From positions 1-64,000 of the forward strand of contig JADGJC010000048.1 of assembly GCA_027596075.1 (NCBI GenBank): 64,000 bases of DNA, read 5' to 3'. Every line of letters begins with the position of its first letter. Positions within the stretch are counted from its first letter, which is position 1. Origin of the DNA: Rhizophlyctis rosea (Eukaryota; Chytridiomycota; Chytridiomycetes; Rhizophlyctidales; Rhizophlyctidaceae). A model generated the notes under the pieces. That model saw only the letters and a program-made list of their open reading frames with translations. It made no database searches and was not told where the DNA came from. Made by a program: the position numbers and the translations under genes. Below are positions 45,051-59,000 of the stretch, one piece after another.

Positions 45051-46177
45051 GCATCCTCCTCCCCCTCTTCCTATCCGCCACAACATCACTCTCTTCCTCA
45101 CTGATTGTTTTGAAAACCGGCACGCCCGTACATGCGGTTGGGGAGCTGGCACCAAACTTTCAATCCATAACACTAGCCAACTACTACACCACTCCAAACT
45201 TGCCGGATTCAGCAGCGGGTAACGGCGAGGAGGCAGGGTGGGAATTCGATAGTGTCGAAGACGCTGTTGAGGAGATTAGTAAGTTGATGTGTTGTTGGTG
45301 TAGTGACCGTGTGTGTGTGTGAAGAAGACGATTGCTAACCCAAATTTTCTCTTTATGTCTATAACAGAAAAAGGCAACTTCGTAATCGTAGTCGATAACG
45401 AAGACAGAGAGAATGAAGGAGACTTAGTTATTGCCGCGGAGGATTTGACGCCGGAGAAGGCTGGGTTTATGGTTCGGTATACTAGGTGAGAGTTTGGAGT
45501 TTGATGGCAGAAATCTGTTTTGTATGCATGGTGGAAGTTGCTGGGGGGGGAGAGGCCTTCAATGGGGGACCCTAATTGACTTCCATTGCCCTCGCTTGCA
45601 ACAAATTCCCTTTCGTTTGATGTACATAGTGGCATCATATGCGTCCCTATGCTCGGCGAACGCCTAGACGAATTAGAGTTACCGCTAATGGTCCAAAACA
45701 ACACCGAATCCCTCCGAACAGCATACACCATTTCCGTAGACGCCAAATACGGTACGTAAGTCTACTGAAATCCCATCTCCCCCCATTCTTCCCCTCCCCC
45801 ATCAAAACCCTCAAACCAACACCCCCTCCCCCACAGGAACAACAACTGGCATATCCGCCCACGACCGCTCCCTAACCATCAAAGCCCTCTCCTCCCCCCT
45901 CTCCACACCATCCTCCTTCACCCGCCCCGGCCACGTCTTCCCTCTCCGGTACGCCCCCGGTGGTGTGTTAACACGTGCCGGTCATACCGAGGCGAGTGTA
46001 GATTTGTGTCGGTTGGCGGGAAAGAGGGAGGTGGCGGCGATTTGTGAGATTGTGAGGGATGATGGGGATGTCATGAGGCGGGGAGAGTTGAGGGTTTGGG
46101 GGAGGAGGTGGGGGCTTAAAATAGTGACTATAAGTGATCTTGTTAAGTACAGGGTTAGGATGGAGGCGGGACGGTGA
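45051..46177 (+). CDS. RIB3: 3,4-dihydroxy-2-butanone 4-phosphate synthase (RIB3)
   Basis: Makes the four-carbon riboflavin precursor from ribulose 5-phosphate. Exons 45051-45278, 45368-45485, 45630-45751 and 45837-46177, about 268 residues in this part. Signature motifs: [16 protein letters not shown] (Mg-binding acidic loop), [42 protein letters not shown] and [16 protein letters not shown]. No ATG exists in this frame between the upstream stop at 44969 and the conserved core, so translation must start in an upstream exon. The only phase-compatible acceptor (CACCACCAG at 45050, 76-bp intron) joins it to the amidohydrolase-like exons, giving a 554-residue protein. The N-terminal leader [20 protein letters not shown] is hydrophobic. 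Confidence 0.93.
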
Positions 46178-47372
46178 GCATGGAGGTTTGTGGATAGAGA
46201 CTATAGAGGGAGATTGAGTGGGGAGTATGGGTTGTAGATAGTTTTTTGGATGATAGTGAAAGAGTACTGCTAGTTATTGAAAGTAGTATATAATCTTGGA
46301 AGAGTATAAACGTTAGTAGAATGATATCAGCAAGCGCTTACCAACATCCAATCACACTGATATTGACGCCAGCGTGTTCAAATCCGCAGTAAGATGCGTT
46401 GATTGAAGCCTCATTGCTGAATCCTTTTCTGTTTTTTTTACCGGTTCCCACTCTCTCCATTTTGAATTTCGCGCCATGTATCGAGTGACGATCAGAAGAA
46501 CAAAATCCTGATTCTGGTGCTCTCCCTGCGTTAATAGCTCACGGGACGTGCCTCAGTCTCGTCGTTCTGTGCTGGTACTAACAATTCCATAAGAGGACGA
46601 ATCTCTTCTTCATGGTAATGTTGCGCAAGCATGCTCTCAATGAGGGACCAAAAAAGAGTTTACTCCAAATAGTTGATTTGGCATTGTCAGTGCCTTTCTG
46701 GAAGGATTGAGGAAACAAGTGAAAATTGCTTTTGGGAACCACAATGACTTCCAGGCACTACCAATTACAGATCGTAACTATCGTGTGGTCTTCTCACCAT
46801 TCCTTTTGATGTCGTTATACACCACAGAGATTCTGGATAAAGCTTCAAGGAATGCCGCGTGCCGTGGAGCTGGGAGGTGCACAAATAGGGTGTTATCCCG
46901 CCAATGGTGCTTGATTTCCTTTTCCTCATGATGTGATCTGCACATGTAAAGTTTTTCAGCCACATCGAAAAAACAGTTTGTGAAGTAGATCGTTTGGGAT
47001 TGATGCAGGGGTTGTTCTTACTGCGGTCGCGAGTAGGTCGTTAGCCAGGACCCTGAAAGGTGTCATCTGCCGGCATCCTCACCTGCCAAGGGATACTCCA
47101 GACTAGACGGCAGAGGAAATTTTTTTGGACGGAATGTTGTGTTGTTGTTTGCAGCTCAATCAGAACCAGAAGACAATTCGGAAGGATGTCGAACAGCAGG
47201 AAATTTGGACATACTACTATTATTTGTTATGTTGAGGTAGAGACTAGTTCACAAAAGTTCAGCCGATTTTAGCTAGGAGTTATTACAATAATCTGACATG
47301 GAAATGGAGGAAACATACGGACCCAAAACATTTTGAGACTGATACATACGAGCGTCTATGTGTCCAAACACA
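46178..47372. other. intergenic with a possible F-box gene remnant
   Basis: 1.2 kb between the convergent RIB3 and MATE-like genes. Apart from the fragment at 46778-47010 nothing is supported. Confidence 0.45.
46778..47010 (-). pseudogene. possible F-box-type gene remnant
   Basis: On the minus strand one frame reads IPNDLLHKLFFRCG, an F-box-like start. A neighbouring frame continues FDVAEKLYMCRSHHEEKE and NTLFVHLPAPRHAAFLEAL before a stop. No start, splice sites or continuation link them convincingly. I list it as a likely relic of the F-box/ankyrin family seen at 866 and 12012; this could be chance. Confidence 0.2.
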
Positions 47373-49050
47373 TTACACTTTCAGCAACGCCCTCCATCCC
47401 CTCACTCCATTGCGATCTTCCATCGACCTGCCTTTCAAAATAGCCCTCCACCACCACCCAAACACCGCAATAACAACCAAAGCGCTCGCCACCAAACTAC
47501 CTCCAAACACAACAGCATAAACCTCCCACGCCCGTTCACCAACCCAATCCTTCTTCACAGTCATCACAATACACCACGGCACAACCCACGCCAAGTTGAC
47601 CACAACAGAGTTGTAGAACCACACGCTCGGCCACGATGCTAGGAGGGTAGCAGCAAGATGGTTGGAGCAGGTCCAGAGGACGTAGCACCAGTCGAGTTTA
47701 TGGAACATGGAGGTGGTGAGGTCTGCGACGGTGGGGGAGCCGGAGAGGTAGAGGGCGAAGGGACGGATGAGGAGGAAGGAAAGGAGGAGGGCTAGCGTTA
47801 CTTCTGTGGTGAAGGTCAGGATGATTGATTTGATGGCTGGGCGGATGACAGCTGCAAGAGAAGCATTCTGAGTAAGATTGCACGTTGTTTGATGAGGATG
47901 AAGACTGACGGAATCAAAGATACCCACCAAATAGATCCTTTCTACCCCTCTCAAGGCCATCCAACCCCTTCTTCTTCCAAACTCCCCACTCATGGCCAGC
48001 AAATGCCAAAGTAGTTTGTTCAAATGCAGAAGCAGGCACCATGACGATGCCCCATCGGATGGTATTGAAGACACCCCACGCAGTGGCATAATCTTGGCCC
48101 AATGCAACAATACTGGACACTTGCCAAAGGTACAAGCCGTTTCGAAGGGCGGTCTCGAGGAGTGTGAACATCGCGGTTCGGGTGAGAATGCGGAGGGACG
48201 TCAGGGTTGGAATGAAGGGATTGCGGATGTAGGATGCTGTAGGTGTATCTTCCTCAACCAACTCGGTCACCGTTGTTTCGGAAGTAGCGACAGGCTCCCA
48301 AACAGCACGAGATTCTCGCCGAAGCGCCTTGACAGCAGTGAAAACAAAGTACCCCAACCCCACCAACGCTCCCAAAGCATCGCACCCCAACCGAATCCCA
48401 CCCTGCATGTTAACACTCAGCTCCCCGCGCCAAACCCTCACAGTGGACAAGAACAACAAATCCAACACAATATTAACCAAAGTCTTAACCAACATAAAAA
48501 CCAACGGCACATCCGGCCTATCAAAAGCCCTCGTAGAAGTAGAAACCGCATACTCCAAAACCGAAAACAACGTCGAAAAGGCACTAATCCTCACATACGT
48601 CAAACTCGTCTCCCTAACCTCCCTCGGTACAAACGCACCCGCAAACGCCGGTGCAGCGGCATTGAACGCAATCGTCAATACAACACCTAACACCACCTGC
48701 ACGGCTATCAACGTAAAGCTAAGATTCAACCGTTCCTTGACAGACCGATTCTTCTTATCGCCAATGACATGCCACGCCGCGCGGGAGTAGCCTTCGTTGA
48801 CGATTTCAGCGAAGATACCGACGTAGGTGTATACGTCTGTAGTGACGACGGAGGAGGAGTCGATTTGGGCGATCCAGAGTTTTGAGAGGGTTGCATAGAG
48901 GGCGGGGAGGAAGTATGTTATGAGGTTTATGAGGGTTGCGCCGGAGTAGCGTTCGCCGAAGGCTGGGCGGGGTTTGAGGGGTGTTACGAGTTCTGTGGTT
49001 ACTTCTGCGGCTCCGTGCGAGGGCGAAACGGGGTGGGGCGTCGAGGACAT
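47373..49050 (-). CDS. MATE-like multidrug/toxin extrusion transporter
   Basis: Polytopic membrane protein of 533 residues; exons 47928-49050 and 47373-47851 in transcription order, intron GTGGGT..TTGCAG of 76 bp. About 12 hydrophobic segments are visible, for example LINLITYFLPALYATL, LIAVQVVLGVVLTIAF, LVKTLVNIVLDLLFL, LGALVGLGYFVFTAV, VTLALLLSFLLIRPFAL and GGSLVASALVVIAVFGWWW. The pattern of paired bundles with RAFDRPDVPLVFMLVKT between halves suits a MATE/flippase-type fold. Classical fungal Erc1 motifs are not obvious, so assignment to MATE rests mainly on topology. Cation-coupled export is inferred. Upstream neighbour is the FAS gene, about 960 bp away. Confidence 0.75.
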
Positions 49051-50013
49051 CTGCGGGGAGTTTGAGGATGGAGACTTTGTAGAAGGCGAAAGCTTGGGTA
49101 AGGTTTCATAGAAAAGGTTGACAGCTATTGATCTGCATGTGGTAGATTATGGTTGAGGCGCGTCAGGCAGCGTTTTTAACATTTTGAGTTTGGCTGGAAA
49201 AGAAGATTGTAGATGTATCGGGCAAAATGTGCGACAGCCATCAGACAGGTGTGAGACAGTGGCAGCTAGTGCTCAGCAAGCGGAGGTTGCTTCCCTGCAA
49301 GCATGCTGCATCCATGGCTTTTGTCAACCCGAGTCCTCCTTGCAACGCGATGCCAAGCAAAGTAAGGCGCTAGAGCCAGAGCATTCTACTTCGGTCTTAT
49401 CAAGGAAGAGGGAAGTCTCATGATGTCAAACTTTGAAGTCTTGCTCGTCCACAACCGGCATCAATGTTGAGTAGACAATGGAAGCCTTCTGCGCGGCAAA
49501 CGGCTTCGACAACTTCACCAAGATTGCTATGCGGGCAAAAGGAGGGGAGGAAGGCAAGAGATGCCGTCAATGACTCAATGTACAGAAACCAGTGCCAACC
49601 ACCGGACTTGTCAGGAATGGTGACCAACTTCGTCGGAGGGAGCGCGTGTTGTGTCAGGATGCCGATTCTTTACGGGCTTTGGTTGCCAATGAGAGGAATC
49701 ATATCGGTCTCTGGAACGATAGCACATACCACAGAACCACCACTAGCAGGCTTTTGAGACCGAGGACTTGAACCACGTACTCCGCGATTATATGCCAGAA
49801 ATCAGCTATCACAGGAAAAATGGAGCACTGGGAAAGCAAACACATATTTCAGAAACAAATAACAGAGAAATTTATTTATCTATACACATAAACAAGGATG
49901 TCATCACATCCGAAATTGTTAAAAACTCTACGTAGATTGCTATGTTCAAAACCAAACGTTAATGATAAATTCCGAATCCCCCAAAAAGCTTTCCCTCCCT
50001 TCAAGTCATTCAT
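49051..50013. other. intergenic, no supported gene
   Basis: 963 bp between the MATE-like start and the FAS stop. A tRNA T-arm-like string at 49757-49790 (minus strand) lacks a matching 5' half. No coding sequence supported. Confidence 0.5.
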
Positions 50014-53000
50014 CTATTGAGCTTGAGCCATCGCCACGGCATATGCTCCACTATGGCTAATAGTAACCTTCACATCCGCAAGCCCAACCCTCTCTACAGC
50101 TTCCTTGGCCTCACCGTGGAAGACAACCACCGGCGCCTTACCCTCCTCCCTAACAATCTCGATATCCTTCAAAGGAGCAGCCGCACCCTTCTCCCACACA
50201 ACCTCCTGAGCTGCCGAGCTCACCGCCTTGATGACCGCCTCCTTGGCTGCCCACCGTCCCGCATAGCTAGCTTGAACTGAAGGTGCTGAAGAGCAGTATG
50301 CACGCTCCGCCTCCGTGAAGTTGCGTTCGAGGAAGACGTCATTGTCAATGGAGATCTCAGAGATGAGTTGGACATCCAATCCTACTCCTTTTCCTTTCGG
50401 TTGGTCGCCGAGTTGGACAACGGCATCGAGGAGGGCCTTGGTGACAGTGAGGTCGGGCTTGACAGCGGCAGTGGCATTGGAGTTGAAGTTCCAGCTGCCA
50501 GCAGCCTTGTCATAAGAGGCACGGGCGAGGGGGTTGAGGTAGACCTTGGGTTGTTGGGCGTCGGTGTAAGGAGCGGCGTTCTTCACCCTCACGAATGGTG
50601 CGGAACCGGTGAGAGTCTCGTGGAAGTAGCGGTAAGAAGCGAGTTGACGCCTCTCCCTCTTCTCAACGTAAGCCTTGAACTCGTTTTCCTCCAAAGCAGC
50701 AAAGAGGTAATCGGGGTGGACGAGAAGAATCTCACCGCCGGCTTGACCGAAACCGAAGGACTTGAGGAGACCGGCCTTGACACCGTCGGTTTGGATAGTG
50801 CGGGATGGGTAAAGGATGTATTTGAATTTGGCGAGGCGGTCTTCGACGTTGTCGAGGTTGCGGTTGCCGGGAATGATACCGGTTTCCAAGACTTGTAGGA
50901 CACCGTTGAGCATCCAGGCGGCGGCGGCACCCTTGGGGTGGCCGGTGAGGTGCTTTTGGAAGATGGAGGGAATGACATTGCCGGGAGTACGACCGAGGTG
51001 GGCCATTTGTTGGTTGAGGACGGAGGATTCGTTGTAGTCGTTGGCCTTGGTACCGGTACCGTGGAAGGACGCAACGCCGAGGTCGTCGATCGTGAGACCG
51101 AAGGTAGCCAAGGCACCGCGGAGAGGGGAGATGTTGGCGTCGTTCTTCCACCAGTCGTGGCTCCAAGTGCTGAGAGCCGCCTTCTCCTTCCTCTTACCCT
51201 CCTTCTCAATGAACGCGGTACGTTCTTGGACAAAGTCCTCATCAACCACCTCCCCAGCAGCCCTCAAAGCTTCAACCTCATCCGCCAACGCCTCATACTC
51301 CTTTGCCAACCAAGACTTAATGTGCTCACGCTCGCGCTTGAGTTGCTTGACGCGGAACTCAAAGTTGAGGAGTGGAGTGCGGTGCTTGGTCTTCAATTCC
51401 TTCGCGGTGGTGAGGATACCTTGACCAGGGGCAGGAACCGACCGACCGTTCTTGTCGGTAGCGGTGTTGGTGCAGGCGATGATACCGCGAACAGGCACAC
51501 CCATCTTGATGGCGAGGTCGGCGGTCATGAGGACGTGGATACCGGCACCTTGAGATTCCATGAAACCAGCACGAGTGTCGGTTGCGGGACGGCACATATC
51601 ACGAGGTTCACGGCCGCGAGCGAGTTCGTCGAGGGAGTTGGAGGTAGCCTTCATGTTGGCGAATTCTTGCGAACCCTCCTCTTGGAAGTCATCGTAACCA
51701 CCGCAGATAACAACCTTCGCCTTGCCGGAAAGGAGAGTGTCGACGGCGATTTCGACGGACTCGGCAGCAGTAGCGCAAGCACCGACAGGAGTCTTGATGG
51801 GACCAGACGAGGACAGGAGCAACATGTTGATCCAGGCAGGCATGGTGTTGATGAAAGACTCCTGAAGGATGTCTGCTTGGACGGGCTTCTCAAGCATACG
51901 CTCCTGTGTGGACAAGCCTGATTAGTGTCATCCCAAAATGACCAAGTTCGCTGCTTTAATGCTTACCCTAAAGATCTTGGACATGGCACGCATACCACCC
52001 ATACCACCACCAGCAGTGTTTCCGACTTCCGAGACGTGGACGTATTGGTAGAACTCGTAGGGGTCGGTGACACCGGAAGTAATCAAAGCCTCAACGGTCG
52101 ACACAAGGGTATACAAGGTGATAGGGTCGACTTGGCTGACGATGTCGTCGGGAACACCGTACCGTTTGGCGTCCCAGCCGGTGGGGATCTGACCAGCAAC
52201 GAGACGGTCGAAGCGGAGGGCCTTGGGCACCCAAAGAGTAGCACCCTTCTGGAGACGGACGAAGAATTGCTCGCCACGCTTTTCGATGACGGCACCCTCG
52301 CCGTGGAAGCGCTTGAAGGCATCGGCGTCTTCCTTGCTGACTTCGAGAGGAGCCATGTCGGAGATGAGGGCAACTTCTTGCATGAACTGCTTCTTCTCGG
52401 GGTTGTAGCCGTTGAAAAGCTCGGGTTCTGTGATAATAACATTCAATCAATGCACGCCACAAAGTGCACACAAGCAAATCCCAAAACACTTACCAATCAT
52501 ACGAATACCAGTGTGCTCAAGAATCTTCTTCTCGTACTTCGCCTTGATCTCATAGTCCTTGACAGGCTCTTGGGTCTGCACATCAATCCATCCAGAGTAG
52601 TTGGGCATCTTCTTCAAAGGTCCGTTGTGGAACTTGATGAAGCCCATGATCCATGCCATCTCGATACATCCCTCCAACGAGAACTCTCCGTACGCCTCCA
52701 TCTCCCAACGAGTACGAGACCCACCGAACGGACCAACTTCACCGAAACCAGTAATCACAACCACCTTCTCCAAGTCCAACACACCACGAAGGTGAGTCAA
52801 CTTCTGCGCCTTGAGTTCAGGGAAGTCGAAGCGCATGTTGGCACGAGGAGTGACGGTAACGGTTTCCTCCTTGACGGGACCACGCAACACCTTCTGGTCC
52901 AAAGCAGCTTCATGAGCAACCGCCCGGCGAACCTCGGAGGTTTCCAACAAGTCCTTCCTCAACTTGCTGCTGATGTCGTTCAACTTAGCAACGAAGTGGA

Positions 53001-56000
53001 GACCGCCGTTCAAGTCCGCAACAATCGGGTCTGAGCCAGAGAGCTTGACGATGTCGGGGTGGAAGAGACCGATAAGGTTGAAGGCCATCTCGTGGGTGGA
53101 GAAGGTGCGGGCGCCAAGGGATTCGATACCCTCAGAGACGATGTTGTTGGCGGACATGAGACCAGTACCGCGGGTCCAGCCGATGACGGCACCAATGATG
53201 GTAAGGTAGTTGGACCAGGATTCGGCGTGGTAACGGTTGAGGAGAGTCTCAAGACCGATCTTAGATTCACCGTAAAGACCATCTACAAAGTCCATTTGTT
53301 AGCAACTCTGATCTGTAATGATGTAACCAGCTCGAGATACATACCATAACCGAAGGTACCGTGGTTGGGCGACATGGGCAACATAACCGCGGCGGGACGG
53401 GTGTCATAACCGAAGGTCTGCTTCTTCTGCTTGATCTCACCCAACAACCGCAACAAGTTGGTCAACATGATCCTGTGCGCCAACTCGGACTTGGAGTCGA
53501 TGCCGTCAATCTCACGACCTTGCTCAGGGATGGCAGCGAAGGGGATGACAAAGTCCAAGTCCCAGCCGAGACCGTTCTTGGGGTCCTTGTCGTAGACGTA
53601 GTTGATGAGGGCCTTGGTGTCTTGGAGGGAACCGCCGTTGAACGGAACGACGACCAAACGAGAGCCCTTGGAACCGTGACGTTCATAGATGGAACGGTAG
53701 TACTCGGTGACGGACTTGCTGAAGCGGGAGGTGGTGACGATAACGCGGGCACCGCCAGAGAGAAGAGCCTTGAGAACTTCAACACCGATGGAGTCCTTGC
53801 CACAACCAGTGATCAAGACGTGACGGTCCTTGAACGAGATACCGTCAGCAGCGATCTGGGCCAACACGTCCAAGTACTGGTTGGTGAAGGTGGTGTCGGG
53901 TTCCCAGTGCTGAGGGTCCTTAGCATCCCTCCTCTTCAAGAAGACGTAAGGAAGCTTCTCGCCTTGTTGAGCGAAACCGCTGTGGCCGTGGGTGGGAAGG
54001 GCGTTCTTGATGTCGGCGAAGATATTTTCGATGTTGGTGCGGGCTTCGGCGTCAATGTCCTTGGAAGCATCAATGAGGGCGCGGAGTTGCTCGAACTTGG
54101 AGAGCATGAAGGCAGAGTCCGGAAGCTTGGTAAGCTCACTACCGGCACGCATCTCCTTGACGTAGTCCTTCATGTTGCTGGCAGTGCGGCGTTCCTCCTT
54201 GTAGACGAGGTCTCCCTTCTCGGTGATGGTAGTCTTAGGACGAGTGGGCCTGTAGGCGACTGTTGGAATGAATTGCATAAGTTCACAGTTGCCAAATTGC
54301 ACACCACAAACGACACACAAAAGAAAATTTCAGACACTTACGGTTCTTGTACACCGGCTCAGTCTTCAAAGCCTCCTTGCAGTTGTCCAACAGAACCTTG
54401 CCAAGAGTCTTAACCCTAGCGTAGTTCTCGTTCTTGGCCTCCGGGCAGTTGGTGATGTAGTACTCCATGAAAGTGATCAAGCTCTCAGGGTCCTCAGCGC
54501 GGTTCATGAGGTGGACACACTGGTTCATCAACTCACGGTCGACGTCGGTAATCCTGCCAAAGACGATGTCGTAGTAAAGCTGCAAAGCATCTTGGCGAGC
54601 CCAGTTCCAGTGAGAGTCGAAGACACGGGCCTTGAGCTTGGTAAAGGAGGGCTTGATGCCTTGGGCGTAGAAGTCGCCGTGTTCTTCCAACCAGAGGTCG
54701 AGGTCGGTTTGAAGAGCGTCACGGCCTTCCTTCTCAGTAGCGGCGAGGCGGGCACCTTCAAGAAGGTCAACACCGAGGTATTTAGCGGCGAGTTCGAGTT
54801 GTTGACGGATGAGGATTTCAGTGTCGAGCTTGAATTTGTTGAACTCCTCGCTGTTGATGGTAACAACAGCTCCCCCAGCAGCCCCACCACCAGCAGCAGC
54901 AGCAGCACCACCGCCCAGAGTAACCCCAACCTTCGCAGCGTAGGACTTGGCAGTAGCATCCAACCAAGCCTTCCCATCCGCCTCACTTCCAAGACGAGCT
55001 GGAGGCTCCACAGTAACACCGTGAAGCAAAGCCCCCTCAATACGCTTAGGTCCAAGTCCGTAGGTGCTAGAGAGGTAGCTCTTCACCTGACCCATACCGA
55101 ACCCAGCCGGCATCTTGCTAGCAACGAGCTTGTTGACGAGACCACTAGAAGTCTTGCCGAGAGATCCAGAGTGAGCTTGTTGAAGAGCGGCTGAGACCTC
55201 GGAAAGGGGAAGTTCTTCGGCCTTGTCGGCGAGGACGTTACCAAATTCGGCAGCGAGGTCACCGAGGATTTCGTTTTGGAGAGTGGATTTACCGCCGACG
55301 AGATCCTTGATGCTCTTGGCGAGAGGAACTTCGGCAAGGGGCTTCTTAAGCTTTTGCGCAATGAGGACGAGGAGGACTTCTTGAGCGGTGACAGGCTCGT
55401 CACTATGAATAAGAAGTAGGTATGAGTAAAGGATCAATGCGGCACCAAAAAATTGTTGAGATGATCAGATACTCACGCAACGGGTCCAGCAGCCTGAGCA
55501 ACAGGCGCAGCTGCAACGGGAGCGGCAGCAGCGGGAGCAGCAGCAGCCGGCACAGCATCAGCAGCGGGAGCCTCCTCCTCAACAGGAGCATCCTCAAAGT
55601 CATAGTAGATGTCCTTCCTATCCTTAGACGTGCAAAGCTGGACACGCTGGTGGGTCACGGCATCGTCGTACGCCTCGTACTTGATCTTCAAAGTCCTAGT
55701 CGCCATACCGCACAACACCGGGCTGGGACCAACTTCAATCAACCTCTCAACATGGTACTCGCTGAACAACCGGTCCTGAGTCTCAATCCAACGAACGGGA
55801 GAAGCGAACTGGTGCGCCAACAACTCAATCAACAAAACGTAACCCAATTGCTGTTGAGCCGCCGCATCCTTCTCATCAACCCATCCTTCCAGCACCTCCT
55901 TCAACATCGCAGAGTGGGTCTGTTCGTGGACTTCTTGGACGTACTCCTTGCAGAGGCTGAAGGGTTTGGCGGTCAAGTTGGGAATGTATTTGCCGACCAA

Positions 56001-59000
56001 CAAGCTGACGTTGATGAAGCGGGCTTCGAGCTTCTTGCGGAGGATTTCGCGGAAGGGAACGACGCCGTTCAAAAGGAAGGAGGAGTGGAAGGGTACATCG
56101 ATACCGGCCAAAGGAATAGTAGCGGTGCCACGTTCTTGGACAACGATCCCACCGTTGGCCGCCTTCCTCTTCTTAGCAGCCTCCAACCCCTCATCAATGA
56201 TACCGTTCAACAACTCCTCAATCTCAGCAACGGACTTGGTCTTAACCAACTCCTTGAAGTTGACGTTGAGAGCCTTGACCTTGTTCAAGACGAGACGGAG
56301 AGCATCGAGGCAGATAGTTTCCCCAGCAACGACGTATTGGAAGTTCTCGACGTTGTAGTTGACGATCTCAAGAAGACCCTTAGACCGCTTGGCGATGCCG
56401 GGAACAATGAAACGAAGACCTTGGTCACCGAGGGAGGGGCTGACACGGAAGGGGTTGACGGCGCACATTCCGTAGTCGGAGCGACCTTCGGCGTCACGGG
56501 GCACGGCAACTTGCATGGTCATACCACGGTAGAAGACGACGTCGACAAGAGCTTCGACGGAAAGAACCTCACCAAAGGCGGAAAGACCAGCATACTCTCC
56601 CAGACTATGATGCAAAAAATGATTGGGTCAGCAAACTGTTACATCAAGAAACATCCCAAAGAATAAGATGTCTTACCTGTGACCAGCGAAGGCACAATCC
56701 TGCTGAACGAGCCCATTAGCCTTCATGTCCGAGAAGCTAGCAATCTCCATCAACGTCAACGCCGGTTGCGTGAACTGCGTAGCACTCAACAACCCGTTAG
56801 GATGCGAGAACGTAAAGCTAGGGGTCTTCTCCGTGATGTTCGGGAACAACGGCAAACTCTTGATCTTCCCATCCTCCAAAACATCATACGTCATGCTCAT
56901 GTAGCCCTTCCGGATCGCCTCGCCCTTCTTGCCACCAAAATGGACCGTGGTAGCCTTAGGGTTGTTGCGAACGATATCCAAGATGGACACACCGTAGGTA
57001 GTCAACATGTGCACATCAGCGCGGTCCCAGATCTCGCGAGCGACGGTGGAGGATTGGTACAAGTCCATGCCCATGCCTTGTTCTTGCGAACCTTGACCGG
57101 TGAAGACGTAGGCGGTGGTGGGTTGTTCGACTTCAGCGGTTCCTTCAAGGACCTTGGCGCCGCGGGTGTTGAAGGTCTCAACCTTGATGAGCTTCTTGCC
57201 GTTGCTCATGCCGACGTGGGAAAGCTTGGTCTCAAGCTGGTCACCGGGAAGAACCATGTCGAGGAAGGTAACGCGGTACTCCTTGACACGTTCGGGAACG
57301 TTGTTGGCGGCAAAGATTTCGACGAACTTGCGGGTGGAAGCACTGGTCCACATGCCGTGGGTGATGGTGCCTGCAGATCACAAAAGAAATAACATCAGCA
57401 AAAGTTCTTCTCTAAATCTCAAACAAAAGCGAGAATATATAAACATCACTGCTCACCAGGCAAGTTAGCCAAATCCGCAAAGTAAGGGTTAACATGAATA
57501 GGATTCAAATCCCCACTCGCAACCGCATACGCACTGTTACTCCCCGGAACCGTGACCGTCGCCGGGTAAACCTTCGAATCCGGCAAAATACTGTATCCCC
57601 CAGTCTTGAAGTAAATAGGCTGCTCAATACTGCTGCCATTCCTCTGCAAGTAATCCAACACAATGTTCCCAAACACATCCTCCGCCTCATAATCTACCCG
57701 CCCAACTTGAATAGTCTCCCTCGTAGTCTTCAGGTGCACAGACCCCGTAGTGCGGACCTTGGCGAACACCGTGGCGTTCTTGTATTGCGCAAAGGTCTCG
57801 AGACGGAAGATGAAGGTGGAGTTGTTGGTGATGGCGGGGGCGGACTCGTCCCATTGGATCCACTTCTTGGATTCAAGAACCGCAATGTCCTTCTTGCCGT
57901 TGACGACAACCTCAACGGGCTGCTCCGTGGTACGACGGAAGGTGTTTTGGTAGTCGGTGAACTTGCCACGGTACAAGAAAGCAGAAACAATCACCATAAG
58001 CGGCTTCCCATCCTTCTTCAACGTTCCCTTGACCTCAACCGCCTTCCCAGAGTCGTTAATCAACACCGAGTTGACAATAGCCTCGGTCTGGATCTCATCC
58101 CCAGCGTGAAGGATGTCCTTCTCGTCCAACATACGGTACTGGTTGGACAAGTGAACAAGGCGGAGCAAGTCACCGTCAATCTCCTTGGGCAGGATGGCGG
58201 TAACGAGGGAACGCCAGCCGGCGACGATGGCAAAGTCCATGGGAGCAGCTTGTTCGCGACCGTTGTTGCCACGGACGTAGAGCTCAGCTTGGTTGCCGAC
58301 GATTTGGGTGAAGTCCAAGACGCGTTGCGATTCGATCTTGAAGGTGGAGCGGAAGGTGTCTTGAGGAGTAAGGGCGAGGTCGGATGCTTCGACGTACCAG
58401 AGCTTGCCGTAGAAGTCCTTGATGCGTTGGTTGCGGCCCTGATGAGGAGAAAAATGATTGTTAAACCCACGTCTTCGATAAATTCAAGCCATCATATCGC
58501 AAGTGAAAAAAGAAAACCTACCTCCATAACCTCATGAATGGGGTTGTGTCCCTGCCAAGGCTTGTACTTAAACACAAACTCCAACGGAATGTACTCCCCA
58601 TCCCTCTTCTCATACAACGTAACATGAATCGTCTCCCCCTCCGCATTGATAACAACCGCCGGGTGCCGGCTAGGAACAGTCTTGTTCACCGGCCTATCAT
58701 GCACCGTCAACACCTGCGGCTTCTTCCTCGCATCGTACTTGATGAAGTAGGTTTGGCCGGCACGAGGACGCAAGATCTTCGAGAGCGGGTTCGGGCGGAG
58801 GTACTTGCCCTGAACGATAGCTTCAGAAGTAAGGAGTGCGCGCAACCAGGTGGATTCGGAACCGGCGAGGTAGGAGAGGAAGTCCGTGGTGGTGGGAAGG
58901 TCATCTTGATCGCGGGACAACTCGTGCATGACGGAACCTTCGCGGAGCTCGGTGGTGAGGACGCCAGAGAGCTTGTTGTTGAAGGTGGACGCGGCACGAG

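Noticed and set aside
49757..49800. tRNA T-arm-like sequence on the minus strand (GGTTCAAGTCC followed by CGGTCTC)
   Set aside because: The T stem has a mismatch and no matching GAGACCG 5' acceptor half lies 70-90 nt upstream.
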